64,000 nt of DNA from Uranotaenia lowii (GCF_029784155.1 NC_073691.1:125922714-125986713), one strand, 5' to 3'; positions 46,542-58,021 are shown, counted from the first letter of the stretch. Translations and numbers: made by a program. Notes: generated from the sequence alone by a model not told the origin.

Positions 46542-47250
46542 CTTTCCCTTCCCTGCGTTTCGTCAGTTCTGCTTCTAATCCCAGAATCCTAGCCTGCAGA
46601 CTGTGGATCCATTCCAAATCCTCTTGGTTCAAGTGTGAAGAACTTCGTTGCTGAAAAGAATTTGGAACATCACTCTGTATGATGTTCGATATTTGATTAT
46701 TATTGGTGGGAATTCCCGAGCCTAAATGTACATCTACTGAAGTGGCATCGCCCGCTGCTGGCTGGATTGAAACCAATTGTTCTTCCTGCTCAGCTGGCTC
46801 AGCTGGCAAGAGTTCCAACAAATGAACTATTTCTACCAACCTATTCTGCATGTTGGTCAGAGGATTTGGAGAGCCACGGGATGAACAAAGCAGTGTGGCA
46901 ATCCGTACCCCGATGTGGGTCAGACGTGTTAGGTAGATTTTTTTTTCAGTTTCATCTAGCGTGTGGGATAACTTTTTTTTTATTTCATTATATTTAGTAT
47001 CGCAAACTTCCCTTTCGTTTTCAGGATCGTTTGTTGCAGAGATCGCACTCAATTTCAACCCGGCCTCTTTCTCTCTTCTTAGTGTATCTCGTAAAAATTT
47101 CCTTTTTCGTGTTAAATCCAAGCCGAATAAGACAACTTCCCTAGACTTGAGCTCATGCTCGAGTTCATCCTCCAGAAGAAGATCAACTCTCATTGTCTGG
47201 TACCATTTGACCAAACAATTTACGGCTTGATTAATATTGAGTTCTGACAT
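46516..47250 (-). CDS. Truncated gag of the Ty3/gypsy element
   Basis: A 244-codon frame starting MSELNINQAVNCLVKWYQ, at the position of gag behind the 5' LTR and primer site. It is rich in charged helices (residues about 60-115), has a Pro/Glu/Ser-rich middle, and ends in a likely coiled coil (HLNQEDLEWIHSLQARILGLEAELTKRR). There is no CCHC knuckle and no protease. Its 3' end overlaps the pol frame by 26 bases, the footprint of the internal deletion that joined gag to mid-RT. Function as gag is inferred mainly from position. Confidence 0.75.
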   Translation of the reverse strand: MSELNINQAVNCLVKWYQTMRVDLLLEDELEHELKSREVVLFGLDLTRKRKFLRDTLRREKEAGLKLSAISATNDPENEREVCDTKYNEIKKKLSHTLDETEKKIYLTRLTHIGVRIATLLCSSRGSPNPLTNMQNRLVEIVHLLELLPAEPAEQEEQLVSIQPAAGDATSVDVHLGSGIPTNNNQISNIIQSDVPNSFQQRSSSHLNQEDLEWIHSLQARILGLEAELTKRREGKDAETQTAG

Positions 47251-47690
47251 TGTGGATATGATACGCTCAATTGATTAGAATAAACCTGTTCTAGAACATT
47301 CTCCACGAAACGATAATTAACACAAAAAAACACAGTTATGATCTATCTTGTATCACCGTCTTGTAAGAGATATATTGAACAAGTTTGATTTCGAAATTTT
47401 GCTTTTGGAACAGTGAGTGATTAGTGGCAAAATTGGAACAGAAAACTTTTTGGGAGTGCAGTAGGGCTTAATTTTTTTTTTTTGTCATCAATAACCTTGC
47501 TTTATGCTATTTCACTTCAATAACTTCCCATTGAATTAGGAATCCGTTGAACTGTATTCTAGCGACACCGCGATTTTAATAATTTAAATTAAATTGACAA
47601 ATTCCTCCCGGAGACCAATAAAAAGAGGGGTTTGCTTGTGGTCTGAGAAGCAAATCACTTTTTTTTATATATTTACAACAATTATATTTT

Positions 47691-47703
47691 ACGTTGGGCG
47701 CCA
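47691..47703 (-). other. Primer binding site, tRNA-Lys type
   Basis: TGGCGCCCAACGT on the minus strand, two bases inside the 5' LTR. It matches the 3' end complement of insect tRNA-Lys(CTT), as used by several gypsy-group elements. Confidence 0.85.
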
Positions 47704-47705
47704 AT

Positions 47706-49143
47706 TGTTAGAGTCGTAGAGACCCTACTTCCCTGCGCTAGCTCAAAAGGGGAAGTAATAGTACTGAACTGGATCTCAAGGAGGACTTTTATTTACAACA
47801 TCAAAAAAACAAACTGAACATCTGGTTTATGGGCGGACTTTTACTACGAGAATTTTGAACGAAATGTGAACTTAGGGAATGCACTTTAACTAAACAAAAT
47901 CACTACAATTCGGATGTGTTAATAGACCTTACAATTGGAAAATGGTTTTTAAATGTGTTTTGTATTGTAACAGAGGGTTTTTTTGTAATTATAATGTGTT
48001 CGAACTTTTTTTATTTATTGTATAACGTTTAGGTACTTGCGCTTTTTTTCTTCGATCGGGATCTCGTTGCGGCCGTTCTGCGTTGGTCGACTCGTTGGGG
48101 GACAGCTGGGCGACGTTGAAACGGGATTCCGGAATATCAGGAACGGTGCAGCTCACCCCCTTGGGGCAAGCCGAGCGACAACTTGGCCTTAGTGTATCGG
48201 GTGAAGGCCTTACGTTTCGATGCGGTCCGGGGAGGGTCACTTGTGCACTTATCACGTGAGTGTCTAACACTACCGAGTGGGAACTAACGGAAGCGGTCGG
48301 CGGTTGGATACCCAGATGAGGTTCTACCAGGCCACACTATTGCCGACAGTGCCGATGGGGTTGTAACGTGGGGGCACTTTTAACTAAGAGCACGACCTTA
48401 TTGCACTCACGGAACACCGGTGACTTTCGTAGAGCGGCAATAGTGATATCGACACTGTAGAACCATTCGCTGTCTGGTATCCCCTACACTCAACCTCACT
48501 CGGCCGGCCAGCTAGGAAAATGAATCGCGTGTAGACCTCTAGCTGACCGTTGATTTCGGTAAAAAAAACGGATGGGGGTCTTAGCCTCCCGAATGCGGTA
48601 GAAACGTGGTCACTTTGGGCGTGTGACGTCGCTGTCGCAAAAAAAACCACTCGACCCGAACCGGAATTGAAAATTAATCAGCCACGAGCTATAGGCGCAG
48701 CCCGTATTTATCCATTTGTTGTTATCTTCCTCTCCTTTTCTACTTCCCGCTTGTGGTGTTGCTGTCCCCTTCGTTGACTACGTTGAACACGAACGCTTAC
48801 AAACTATTTACAAAGATGGCTGGTGTCGTACTTACAAACGGTTAACATTTACGCCTACTCTGTGCATCCCATATAAAAAAAATAACTCTAAGAACAAAAT
48901 TTACACAAAATTAGGAAAAATATAATAATTTGATGTGTATATAAAAAAAAAACAAAATGAAAACTAATAAATAACAAAAACCTATTCAAATAAATAATCA
49001 ACTAAATAAATAAACAAAATAAATAGAAACGCGAATGACACCAGCCGAATAATTTTACAAACAATATAAATAACAATCAAAATAACATCCAAATTGGCCC
49101 ATAAACCAAAACATCATTGTAACCCATCAAATGGATGGTTACA
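47706..49143 (-). repeat. 5' LTR of the Ty3/gypsy element
   Basis: 1438 bp, nearly identical to the 3' LTR. It would hold the promoter; no unambiguous TATA box was singled out. Confidence 0.95.
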
Positions 49144-49147
49144 AGCT

Positions 49148-51246
49148 TTACATTCAATTTCGTATAATCCAATACGCCTGGAACGCTAGACACATTAACT
49201 GAACATTAATCTATTCTATTCTATTTTGTGTATTTATAGAGGATTTTAACCAACTTGGTCATTCGTCCTCTCAACAAGAGCCTGTTCTTTGAAATAGATT
49301 AGATAGGATTGAAGTTTTTAAAGGCCGAATGAACTATTTGATTTTTTGCAAACGTAAATTGAAGTTACCAATAAAATAATGTACTTTTTAATGACAAAAA
49401 GTGAGGATATGCATTTTCTGGAAGAATTTTTAAATAAGAAAGTAGACTAGAGCAAGTGCAAACTATCAACTTTTACAAAAAATGTATACATTATTTTTCT
49501 TCATCTAAATCATTGTTGGGCCCAAAAAAAATTTGATTAAATAAACTTAACTCTTTTTTTTTAAATCATTCACCAAAAAACTGTTTACACGTTAACTGTT
49601 TATTTACACACAATTCAAGTACAAACTTAACATGAAATGTGTGTTTTTGTTTTACATATTTTGGCTATATAGAAGAGACTTTTGATTCACTTTTTTGTTG
49701 AAAAGTTTTTTTGTGATTGATATTCCAGGAGCAGTAGATTTTTATGATGAACTTTTAATATGACCTGAAAGTGTTAAAAATAATAATAATTCATGTAATT
49801 TCTTAGGTGGAATAAGTGAAAACGCGCCATTTTGTTATGAAACATCTACAATTTAAGAATTTTATTTCCAGAATGGCCAGAAAGGATATCCCGAGTGTTG
49901 AATCTGAAGCGGATATTTAGTAGTAATTATTTAGGAGTAATTATTTTAAAGGTCTTTGTAAATCAAGGTCTTCTGGTTGAACAGCATTCAGTGAAATTGA
50001 AGTACCAAGCATTAATTTATTCCGGAGAAAAACTTAGGATATAACAATGAAAGTTGATTAAACAGACAGACAAGAACAAGTATTAAATTAATTTTAAAGT
50101 CTTTTCACTGACGCATCTGAAAAAGACCTATGTGTTTTCACTTGCCCCAATAAATGGGACAAATGTGTACTTCGATATTTCTGTTTGTCAACATAACTAT
50201 TTTTTTATGAAATATACCTTTTTCAGAGAATATGAAAGTTGAATTGTGGTGATATTCTTTAGGATTTAACCGGTGTTTCATTTTTAAAAATTAAGATTTA
50301 CAGTAAAAAAGACACATAATTTTTATTAAGGTTTTGTTTATATGGTAATTTTCAGGAATCAAAATGAACTCATGAAACCATCGAAGCCTGAACAGATTAT
50401 TTCTTTTCGATCTATTAAATTTAAAAAATCTGCTTTTCAATTGAATGTTATTAAATCTTAAAAATATAACGTAATCCTAAATGAAATCGCAGATCACCAC
50501 CAACAATGTTCAGGAAATTTTGAAATCAGAACTGCATCAATTAAAATCTTTAAAATAATGGGTGAATATATCTAAACATATGTTTTCCTCTTTTCAAAAC
50601 CATTCTTTTCTTTGTTCAAAGTTCAAAGGAATTAGAAGGAATTTATTTGCATGTTTTGCTTGAATAAAAAAAAAGGAATTTGCAATACTCAAAATCGCCA
50701 GATTTAATGCCATGACAAGTGCTGTTTGGGAACACTTAGTTGAAATGTGTAAAGTCTATAACTTAAGTATCAGGCGAATCTTTTTGGAAATAATTTTGGT
50801 GAAAATATGGATTTTAATTCAAACTGCTTCAAAGGATGAGGATGGTGAATAAAAAGCTGTTTGAAAATGTTTAGTAATAAATTTTTTCTTATGTTTTTTT
50901 ATTTCTTCAGCTCTAAAAAATTCACCATCCAAATCTAATTGGGAGCTGAAAGCACTGCGTTAGGCAAAATATTCGGCAAATACTCCAAAAATTGTCCCGA
51001 TATTAAAACAATATAACAAAACGGAATAAATTTACTGAATGGAATTCAGCAAATGAAACGCACATATTATCAACATACAGTTATTTATTGAACAAGTTAC
51101 AAAAATTGGATGTTAAAAGACCCGTTGATTTTAAATTCTTTGGTTTAATTTTTAAAAGAATTGAGCGGGACGATTCGAGTAAAGGGGAAGAAGGGAAATG
51201 TAAAGAAAACTAGGAAAAATAGAAAATGGACGCCAAATTGAACATG
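49148..51246. other. AT-rich, no gene
   Basis: No credible ORF. It is probably the right part of the Helitron that the LTR element split, since a Helitron 3' end closes it at 51274. Confidence 0.4.
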
Positions 51247-51274
51247 GTAAGACGAAGTTTACCGGGTCTGCTAG

Positions 51275-52575
51275 TTTATTATAAACTTTTAATTATGATG
51301 TTGAGCATAAAAAAAAACAAATGCCAAGTTTTGAGTTTTAATACAAAAGGTTAATTGAATTGCAAATCAAAATCTACAATTAGAAATTAATTTGAGGAAA
51401 AGATAAGACAATTTTTCAGGTGCGGATGTTGCATAAAGTATGCAAAAATTGTATCTCACCTTCAGAAATTAATTTCTGTCCTTTGGCATGTTAACTTCAA
51501 AAAATAATGAATTCTGATAGCATTATTTTAATAAGAAAAGGTTTGATGATTCCTATCTGTACAGACAACTTGTTAAAAATCATCAGAAGGGATTTAGATT
51601 CATACATTGTGTAAACACTTTCCTAATTTAGGCACATAATGAAATAGTTGTTTCAAACCGCTTTAATTGAAGAAATATTTTAACAAATATTTTTTTGAAC
51701 AATGATCAGAAATGTATTCACAAAGTTATCAGGTTATTTGATGCAAATGAGGTTGGACGGAAAAGTCAAGCTGTGCTAACAATTTCAACAAAACATATAG
51801 AAAAAATATAGATATGAATCAGTCTTGGTACGTTTCACAGTATAGCGACATTCTTCAAGTGTGTAAAAACTACAACCCTAAAAGTTCTGAGTGTCAAGTT
51901 GCTCAGCCCCTGTGGTTATGATTTTTTTTGAATTTATAATAAAATTTACTCAGCTATGAATATTTTTTTTATTAATCATTTATTTGAAACGGCTCAATCC
52001 AGTAGGTTTAAGGAGCCAAGATTGAAGTTGTTTTTGCACTTTTACATTTTCTTTATTGCATAAACTAGAAATTAGTAACAGATAGAGAAAAAGTTTACAG
52101 AATAAGATCCTATGAATATTTCAAATGTAAAAAATGTTTGTAATCATAAAACTAAATTTCTCTAAAATTTTCATCTGAAAAATAATAAAAGTGAATAGAT
52201 ATTGTGTATTAAATTTTGAATCTGACCATTCTTAACTTTTTTTTTACAAATAATTTCCTCGTAACAAATTCGGATGCTGGCTGGGATAATAAATCATAAA
52301 TTCCAAAGGAATCTAATATGAAGATTGAAAATAAACTCTCTGGCCAGAACCCTTCAACATTTTCACCTACTGAAAACCAGCTCAAGCGATTGTAGGATCT
52401 CTCTACTTTAATTTTTCCTACAAAACTGAATACCGAAACGAGAAGATATCTTCATAAAAGATTCTTAAATTGTGCCGGATTCATGACACAAATCTTCGAT
52501 GAGGAGTCCTAGTTAAATAAAAATAAAATATGTAAAATGTCCGTTGTATTTTTTTTTTGTACAAACTATTTATTT
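51275..52575. other. No recognisable gene; possible host intron
   Basis: AT-rich and without ORFs. It lies immediately downstream (minus strand) of the splice donor of the putative host exon, so it would be first-intron sequence of that gene. Confidence 0.5.
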
Positions 52576-52581
52576 ACTCAC

Positions 52582-52831
52582 CATTGGCAGCGGTCAGGAC
52601 CAGCAGCAAGGTAAGCCCCATTAGGACCATATCCCTGGCGTTGGAGGCGGTTTTGGTGGTGGCGTTGCTAGTAGATCTGTTGCTGTTGGCGGCCGCAATC
52701 GGGTGGATTCCTATACTATCCGTTTGTTCTTCATGTTTTTTCAGTGTTTGCGGCAACCGGATGTCGTCTGCCCCAGTATACTTTTGCTGGGTCCGGTTCC
52801 GGTTGCTTCCGTCGTCATCCGGTGCCATCAT
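52582..52831 (-). CDS. First coding exon of a host gene (secreted/membrane protein)
   Basis: Frame from ATG at 52831 (context TAAAATGATGG, A at -3) to a consensus splice donor, AATG|GTGAGTA, at 52582/52581; beyond it the frame stops at once. The 83 encoded residues begin with a polar, low-complexity part rich in Asn, Thr and Asp. They end in a hydrophobic segment MVLMGLTLLLVLTAANG (from Met68), just before the donor. A second possible start is Met68 itself, which would make this a classic signal-peptide exon with the splice site right after the cleavage region. The surrounding DNA is GC-rich and CpG-rich, unlike the repeats. The protein family cannot be recognised from this exon; the remaining exons should lie to the left, perhaps beyond the window. 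Confidence 0.68.
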
Positions 52832-53110
52832 TTTAGCAGCAGCAGTGTTGTGGTGGGCGTCTCAGTTTAATGAATATTGACTATGCTACGGGGAGAGGAC
52901 CCGTGGGAAACGAATTTTGCTTTTCCGGAGCAGGTCCGGAGCGAGTTTTTCACGTGTCTGTTTGTGGGTGTAGGTGGTGCGTGCGTTGGCAAGAATGAGA
53001 GCGAGCGAGCGACTTCCGAGCGTGACTGCTGTGGGTCGCTTTCGATGGAAAAATCCTTACGTTTTCAAAATGGCGGTCATTCACGTTGTGGGTCGAGCGC
53101 CAAAATTTCT
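52832..53110 (-). promoter_or_regulatory. Probable 5' UTR/promoter region of the host exon
   Basis: GC- and CpG-rich sequence directly upstream of the exon, with GAGCGAGCGAGCG-type repeats at about 52997-53015 (CTCGCTCGCTC on the gene strand). No TATA box was identified and no transcription start can be assigned. Confidence 0.4.
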
Positions 53111-54349
53111 GCAACTGGATTCCAAGTCAACTTTTTTTTTTTTGAAAGAATTTGAAGCGATTTTTTCTACACAAAAATCACTTGGCTTTATTTGCTAACT
53201 AATTTCGATATACTCTAGATATTGTAGATTATTTTACACTGGTAATTATTGTCAAGGACATATCACAGTAATTCTTTTTATTGTCGCACTAGGAATAATT
53301 GATTATTGTAATTTACATGGGTTACGATGAAAAACGTTTGTGATTTCGATAAAAAATGTTTGAAAACAAAAAATTAAACATAAATTAATATATTTTTTTC
53401 TTTTCACTGTCACATCTTCAAATTTAAACTTCTTCGGAAAAATAAGTTTTTCCATCCATTTGCCTTTAGGGTGCCAACTTCTTGTGATAATCTTTCGACT
53501 TCGTTAATTGGTATTCCAAAGTTTTGATTAAGTGCCGCACCCTCAATCCTTTTTCAATTTTTGTTGAAAACTGCTCACCCGCTCGTAAAGGTTTCAAATT
53601 ATGCCAAGCAATCACTCCATTTTGATAATCTTCTTTGATCCCACCGATTGTTTAACCAATGCTGGAACAATCAAATTTTTCAGACCTTTCACTCTTGGCT
53701 GCACAATAGTGCAAAGACGCGTGTAAAAGCACATTTATCTATCCACACGATACAGCATAGACCCCAAAACATAGCCCCCCAACTACAATATCTCCGCGGG
53801 GAAACTAAATTCTACGGGTAAAATGTGCGCTTTGTTGCAAAATCGCAACCTAATCGACGGCAAAGCTCACCAATTTTTTATATTTTATTCAATTAGGTAT
53901 TCTTTATGCAAATTTACTGGGCCATTATTTTCCCCGAAAGCAATTGCACACTGCACATTGTTAAGGTGCTGCTGCTTATCGATGCGGCTCCTAGCTCTAG
54001 CTCACACGATTTCTGGTAGAGGGGGGAATTTGAGGAATCAGCATGGAGAAAACTTGGGGCAAATTTCTGTTCCACCATTCAACACACAACATGGAGATGT
54101 TCACCACTTCTTGAATTGGAAACCGCGCACGCCACGTTCCGAACGCCAGGGATTCTCGTCTCGGACTGACTGGCGGATTCGGTCACATTCAACTTTGGAG
54201 CCTTATCGAACTCCCCATTTATTTTCTTTTGCGGGTGGTTTTGCAGAGAGCCATGCAATCAACCTCCCAAGAGAGCGAATTAGGTTTCATTTCCTCCATC
54301 CCCAAACCAAAACCATGATGCTTATGATGGGAGAATGGTTGGCTTTGAG
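53111..54349. other. No confident gene
   Basis: 53200-53800 is AT-rich. 53800-54340 is less AT-rich; a 198-codon plus-strand frame (53823-54419) crosses the boundary of the hAT element at 54350 and has no domain, so it was not called. Confidence 0.45.
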
Positions 54350-55697
54350 CAGAGGTCGGCAACCTTTTAAGTTGGAAGAGCCCAAAATGACATTTATTTT
54401 TGAAAAAAATCAATGTTGAAAGAGCCGATTTTTTTTTGTCTTAACAACAATAAAAGTGCTCGCATACAAACACTAAATAATGAAAAAATAATTCTCGCAA
54501 GAACTACAGGATCCAACATTGACTGGCAAGTCAGAAAAAGGGTAGGCTTAATAGCTGCACGTTATCCAAACAAACAGAAATTGTCGTGCCTAGGCCTTTT
54601 TTCACTGATTTCATCATATACCTGAGAAACCTAAAAACCACAAAAAGGATAAGATAATAAATTCATTATAAAGGGTGATACGGCTCCCAAGGACAAAAAC
54701 CCTCCCATCACGCCAGAGCTCCGCCCAATTGAGAAATACTGGGCTATTGTCAAGCGGAATCTAAAGAAGACCAAAAAAACTGCTAAGGACGAGCAACAGT
54801 TCAAGGCAAACTGGCTTTCTGCGGCCAAGAAGGTGGACAAGGTGGCTGTACAAAATCTGATGGCAGGGGTTAAGCGAAGGCCCGGCAATTCGGATTTGGA
54901 AAAGCGGAAGCCTAACTGAATATTTTTCCTGAATTTTATACTAATTAAACTCGAAAAAGAAATTTAATTTGATTTTTTAAATAAACGATTTCACCGATTT
55001 ACACGTGTTTTCCCTTGACCAAATTTTGACCGTATCACCCTTTAATGAAAGCCCCGTCTATGTTGACTTTGAAAATAATCGTCTGCATGCTCTGATTATT
55101 TTAAACATTTTCACATCATTCGCTACATCGTTTAAGCACGGTTAAGTGTGCGATACAGTAAGTTTTTACTTCGTTCAGAAGAATGATGCGTTTAATTACA
55201 CGTTCGAATAGAAATCTAAGGGAAAATTGCATATTCTCATTATTCATGAAAGGATTTTTCAATAACAATGCAATTATAAAAGCATAATCATTTCCAAATA
55301 TCAATGCACTTGGCACCCCTGGACACCCAAATAAATCAAAACACTAACATCTGTGTATCGCTTCTCTACAGGGCGAATTTGTCGATATGAGTTCCGGAAA
55401 TTCGCGTTTAACCTTCTCAAAAATCGATTCTGTGCTCCCATGGTTTGAGGTTAGGGCTGAGGCCTCCTGTTAAGGTGGTGTTTGTGTAGAACTGTCACTA
55501 TATCCTAAAAGGTAGTAGTTATTGATTTTCTTCAGATTTCTTTTGGAACAAGTGCCGTTTTCATTTGGATCTTGGAAAGACATATACGTTGGTATCTATC
55601 TGAGAAAAAAAAACTGGTGTATATGTATTCTATTAATTGTTATTTATTTTTATAATTTTCACGCAGTGGCTTGCGACCCGCATGTTGCCGACCTCTG
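54350..55697. mobile_element. hAT-type element, noncoding, with nested insertion
   Basis: Inverted ends CAGAGGTCGGCAAC (left) and GTTGCCGACCTCTG (right), of the hAT CAG…CTG type. The 8-bp flanks do not match well (GCTTTGAG and ACTTCAGA), so the TSD has decayed or one end is not original. It has no transposase. An ITmD37E derivative is inserted at 54671. Confidence 0.75.
54671..55042 (+). mobile_element. ITmD37E internal-deletion derivative
   Basis: 372 bp between TA dinucleotides (54669-54670, 55043-55044). The ends, AAGGGTGATACGG and CCGTATCACCCTT, match the longer copy at 13.5 kb. It retains the last 77 codons of the transposase (54686-54919, including ELRPIEKYWAIVK with the catalytic Glu) in an open frame. 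Everything from the left end to the second catalytic Asp is gone. The retained C-terminus reads LEKRKPN, which shows how the tail of the 13.5-kb copy was changed by frameshift. Confidence 0.92.
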
Positions 55698-56340
55698 ACT
55701 TCAGAGCTGCTGTCGGATGGAAGTTGTATGCCTGCCCTCCCCTAGGCCAAGCGTAGATTTGAGTCTATGCGTCTATGTTGGTGGATATGCTTATGCTTTG
55801 CTATTGCAAACTAGGTATGACTGGCTGGTTATGCTGGGAGATGCCGGTGCTTTGTAGGAGAGTTTTTCGGGCTATACGCGAAGGGGAAATGACTGGAGGT
55901 GGCGGTCCGTCTTCGGTGCGGAGTTTAATGTGTGTAACACCGCCAAGTGAATGGGATGAGTTGTGGTTTCGTTCTATCATTCGCTCGTATTGGATGTAAA
56001 TTAAATTCCAACTAAACTGATACCTACAGACTTTCATGGTTTTGCTCAAATAGAAAAATGTAATTTCCTCAGTTTCTTCGTTTGATAGGTATGAATATTT
56101 CAATAAGAGTTATCAGACAGTTTTTAAAAATCTGGAATTGATCCGACGTTTCTTTTGACAGGCGTTTTGAAATTTGAAACAAAAAGTTGCAATTCAACAC
56201 ACCCTTGACCTCAGGTAATCTTGCTAGGCGTACTTCCTATTGAAAATAGGACAATAAACAAAATTCCTATTGAAAATATCATGGTCGTCCATATTTTGAA
56301 GATCTATTCTTAATTTTAAAATAGAATTTAAAAATAGCAA
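55698..56340. other. No recognisable gene
   Basis: 55700-56000 is less AT-rich with a 75-codon frame on + and a 100-codon frame on -, both without domains. The rest is AT-rich. Confidence 0.4.
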
Positions 56341-56745
56341 TAAGGCCGGAACAAATTTCAAATCCTTCATCTGTCACTTGGAGTAGGAACGTGGGGAGGG
56401 TGGGGGGTGGGGGGGATGACAATAAAAATAATGTGAAAAACAAATAAATTGGAAAAAATTGAACGAAAGCTTGTGTGCAACAAATTGCCTGCGATATCAT
56501 TGTACAAAACTTATAAATCACGTAATTTTTAATCGATGAATTCAATAAAATCAAGAATACAAAAGGTTAAATAACCCCCATCTTTCAGAATTTGTTTTTT
56601 GGTCTTGTAATCTTTCGAATGTTTGAATTTATTTTTACTTCAAGTTTTATTTACTCCCCCTTCGTGTGTTTTAGAAATTTCGAAAGGGGAGCGGGGGGGG
56701 GGGGGGGGGGTTTAAAAGGAGGATGTTATTATTTGTTCCAGCCTA
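56341..56745. mobile_element. MITE with G-tract, ~405 bp
   Basis: Inverted ends TAAGGCCGGAACAAAT (left) and ATTTGTTCCAGCCTA (right). Related single ends occur near 2145 and 15335. It contains an 18-base G run (56693-56710) and a G-rich stretch (about 56393-56418). GCAAT lies outside both ends in inverted orientation, so a TSD could not be defined. Confidence 0.65.
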
Positions 56746-57355
56746 ATTGCAAATCAATTCATCTTTATCTACTTCAATTTCTTACCTTAAACTGATTTAA
56801 ATAGAAGAAATTATTTAGCAGGAGAAAAAATAATAACTTTTATTTTATGTTGATTTGATTCCCTCTAATGTCTGGGCTTTATGTTAACAAATTAAGGACC
56901 GCAAAGGAATCTATAATTAAGAAATCTGTAAGACGGTAATCGCTTATCCACTGGTTGCATGGATTCGATAACCCTTAATCAGCATTCAATCAACATTTCT
57001 AATGCAAGTTAGCATTATATCAACATTAATAATGCTTTTAAGTTTAAAATCAGCATTATGCAATGCATAGAAGCAATAAAAAATTTGAACTAATGATCGC
57101 ACTATATGCACATACAGAGCTCCTATATAAATTTAACAAGCATTATGACTGTAACACTTCCCTATAGTAACCATAAACATTAAGCCTTAACTCTTAATCA
57201 GCATTAAATCAACATTTCTAATGCAAGTTAGCATTATATCAACATTTATAATGCTTTTTAGATTTGAATCAGCATTATTAATGCATAGAAGCAATGAAAA
57301 AGTGGTGTGACCCAAACACTGAAGTACGGGTTGTTTCACCCACCTCATCAGCATC

Positions 57356-57427
57356 AAGAGTGGTCGAAATGGTAAAGGCGCAAGGAGCGATAAAGGCTGC
57401 TGCGGGATCCTCGGTTCGAGACTCATC
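57356..57427 (+). other. tRNA-like segment (A and B box) inside MITE
   Basis: AGAGTGGTCGAAATGGTAAA, then AGGCGC, resembles the D-arm/A box of a tRNA-Ser or -Leu (GAGTGGTTAAGGCG), and CGGTTCGAGACTC about 35 bases later fits a B box. A cloverleaf with proper acceptor pairing is not evident, so it is a tRNA-derived relic or SINE head, not a working tRNA gene. Confidence 0.5.
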
Positions 57428-57769
57428 AAATGTAATTTCCATCATTTAGCTGGTTGATTGATGTTGTAGATTTTTTTTTTTGAATTTCCGTTTGACATCA
57501 ATCGCGATCAATCAATTAAAAAATTAAAAGGTGTTCTAAGTATGCATTGTTAATGCTTTTATACGGCTGGCGAAAAATGACGTTTTGATGATGCTCTAAT
57601 TCAGCATTTGTAATGCTTACTAAAGGCTATGTTGCGATGGCATTTATTCAGCCCGCTATTTCGCCTTTTTAGCATTAAATCGGCACTATATACGCATATA
57701 GTGCAAAACAAGCACTAATTAAGAGTTAAATATGGCAATATAGTGTTGCTTAAGGGCTATGTTTTAGTG

Positions 57770-57997
57770 CAGGCATGTCAAACTGGGGGTTGCATGCGGC
57801 CCGCGGCCTCAGTCAATGCGGCCCGCGTAGCTCCGTCTTAAATTATCACATAATTCCATACTAGACAGAAGTACGCTGGCTTTTCTGCCACAAAATATTG
57901 AAAAGATTTTTTTTTGCTACGAGAGGAAATAATATTGTTTTTGGAAATGAAAGATTTTTAATGCGGCCCGCACACTTAAACGAGTTTGACATGCCTG
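57770..57997. mobile_element. 228-bp hAT MITE with exact 8-bp TSD
   Basis: Inverted ends CAGGCATGTCAAACT and AGTTTGACATGCCTG, with TTTTAGTG duplicated at 57762-57769 and 57998-58005. It contains ATGCGGCCCGC motifs near both ends. Noncoding; inserted into the AGCATTA-rich MITE. Confidence 0.95.
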
Positions 57998-58021
57998 TTT
58001 TAGTGCTTATGGTTACTTGGG

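Larger units (their letters stand above)
41526..49143 (-). mobile_element. Ty3/gypsy LTR retrotransposon, internally deleted, young
   Basis: A 7.6-kb insertion on the minus strand, flanked by the direct repeat AGCT (41522-41525 and 49144-49147). Two LTRs of about 1.44 kb differ by only one substitution and one A-run indel that I could see. Inside, in element order: tRNA-Lys-type primer site, gag N-terminal frame, pol from the middle of RT to the end of integrase, a 3' region with tandem repeats, and the polypurine tract. The C-terminal part of gag, the protease and the first part of RT are missing. No env-like frame was found. Confidence 0.95.
40549..51274 (+). mobile_element. Probable Helitron split by an LTR element
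   Basis: Starts directly after the CTAG of block F with TCTATTATATAAAATTC, followed by a TGTAACGGTGTTTGTAGT head region typical of insect Helitrons. Two diverged direct repeats (about 40740-40990 and 41080-41350, sharing GAGGCGTCGC and TTTCTCAACCAAG) lie inside. The next plus-strand Helitron 3' end is at 51247-51274 (hairpin arms GGTAA/TTACC, then CTGCTAG followed by T). If both ends belong together, the Helitron is about 3.1 kb without the LTR retrotransposon at 41526-49143. Pairing of the two ends is inference. Confidence 0.55.
56970..58021. mobile_element. AGCATTA-rich MITE, partly duplicated
   Basis: Main body 57160-58021 with imperfect inverted ends CCCTATAGTAACCATAAACA (left) and TTATGGTTACTTGGG (right). 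The interior is dense in TCAGCATTAA/TTAATGCT motifs. A partial copy of the left part, about 215 bp away (56970-57090), gives a local direct repeat. A tRNA-like segment (57356-57427) and a hAT MITE (57770-57997) lie inside. Confidence 0.65.

Noticed and set aside
53823..54419. 198-codon plus-strand frame
   Set aside because: It crosses the boundary of the hAT element, has no domain or splice context, and its composition is not coding-like.
57356..57427. Functional tRNA gene
   Set aside because: A and B boxes are approximate and the acceptor stem does not pair; it lies inside a MITE.
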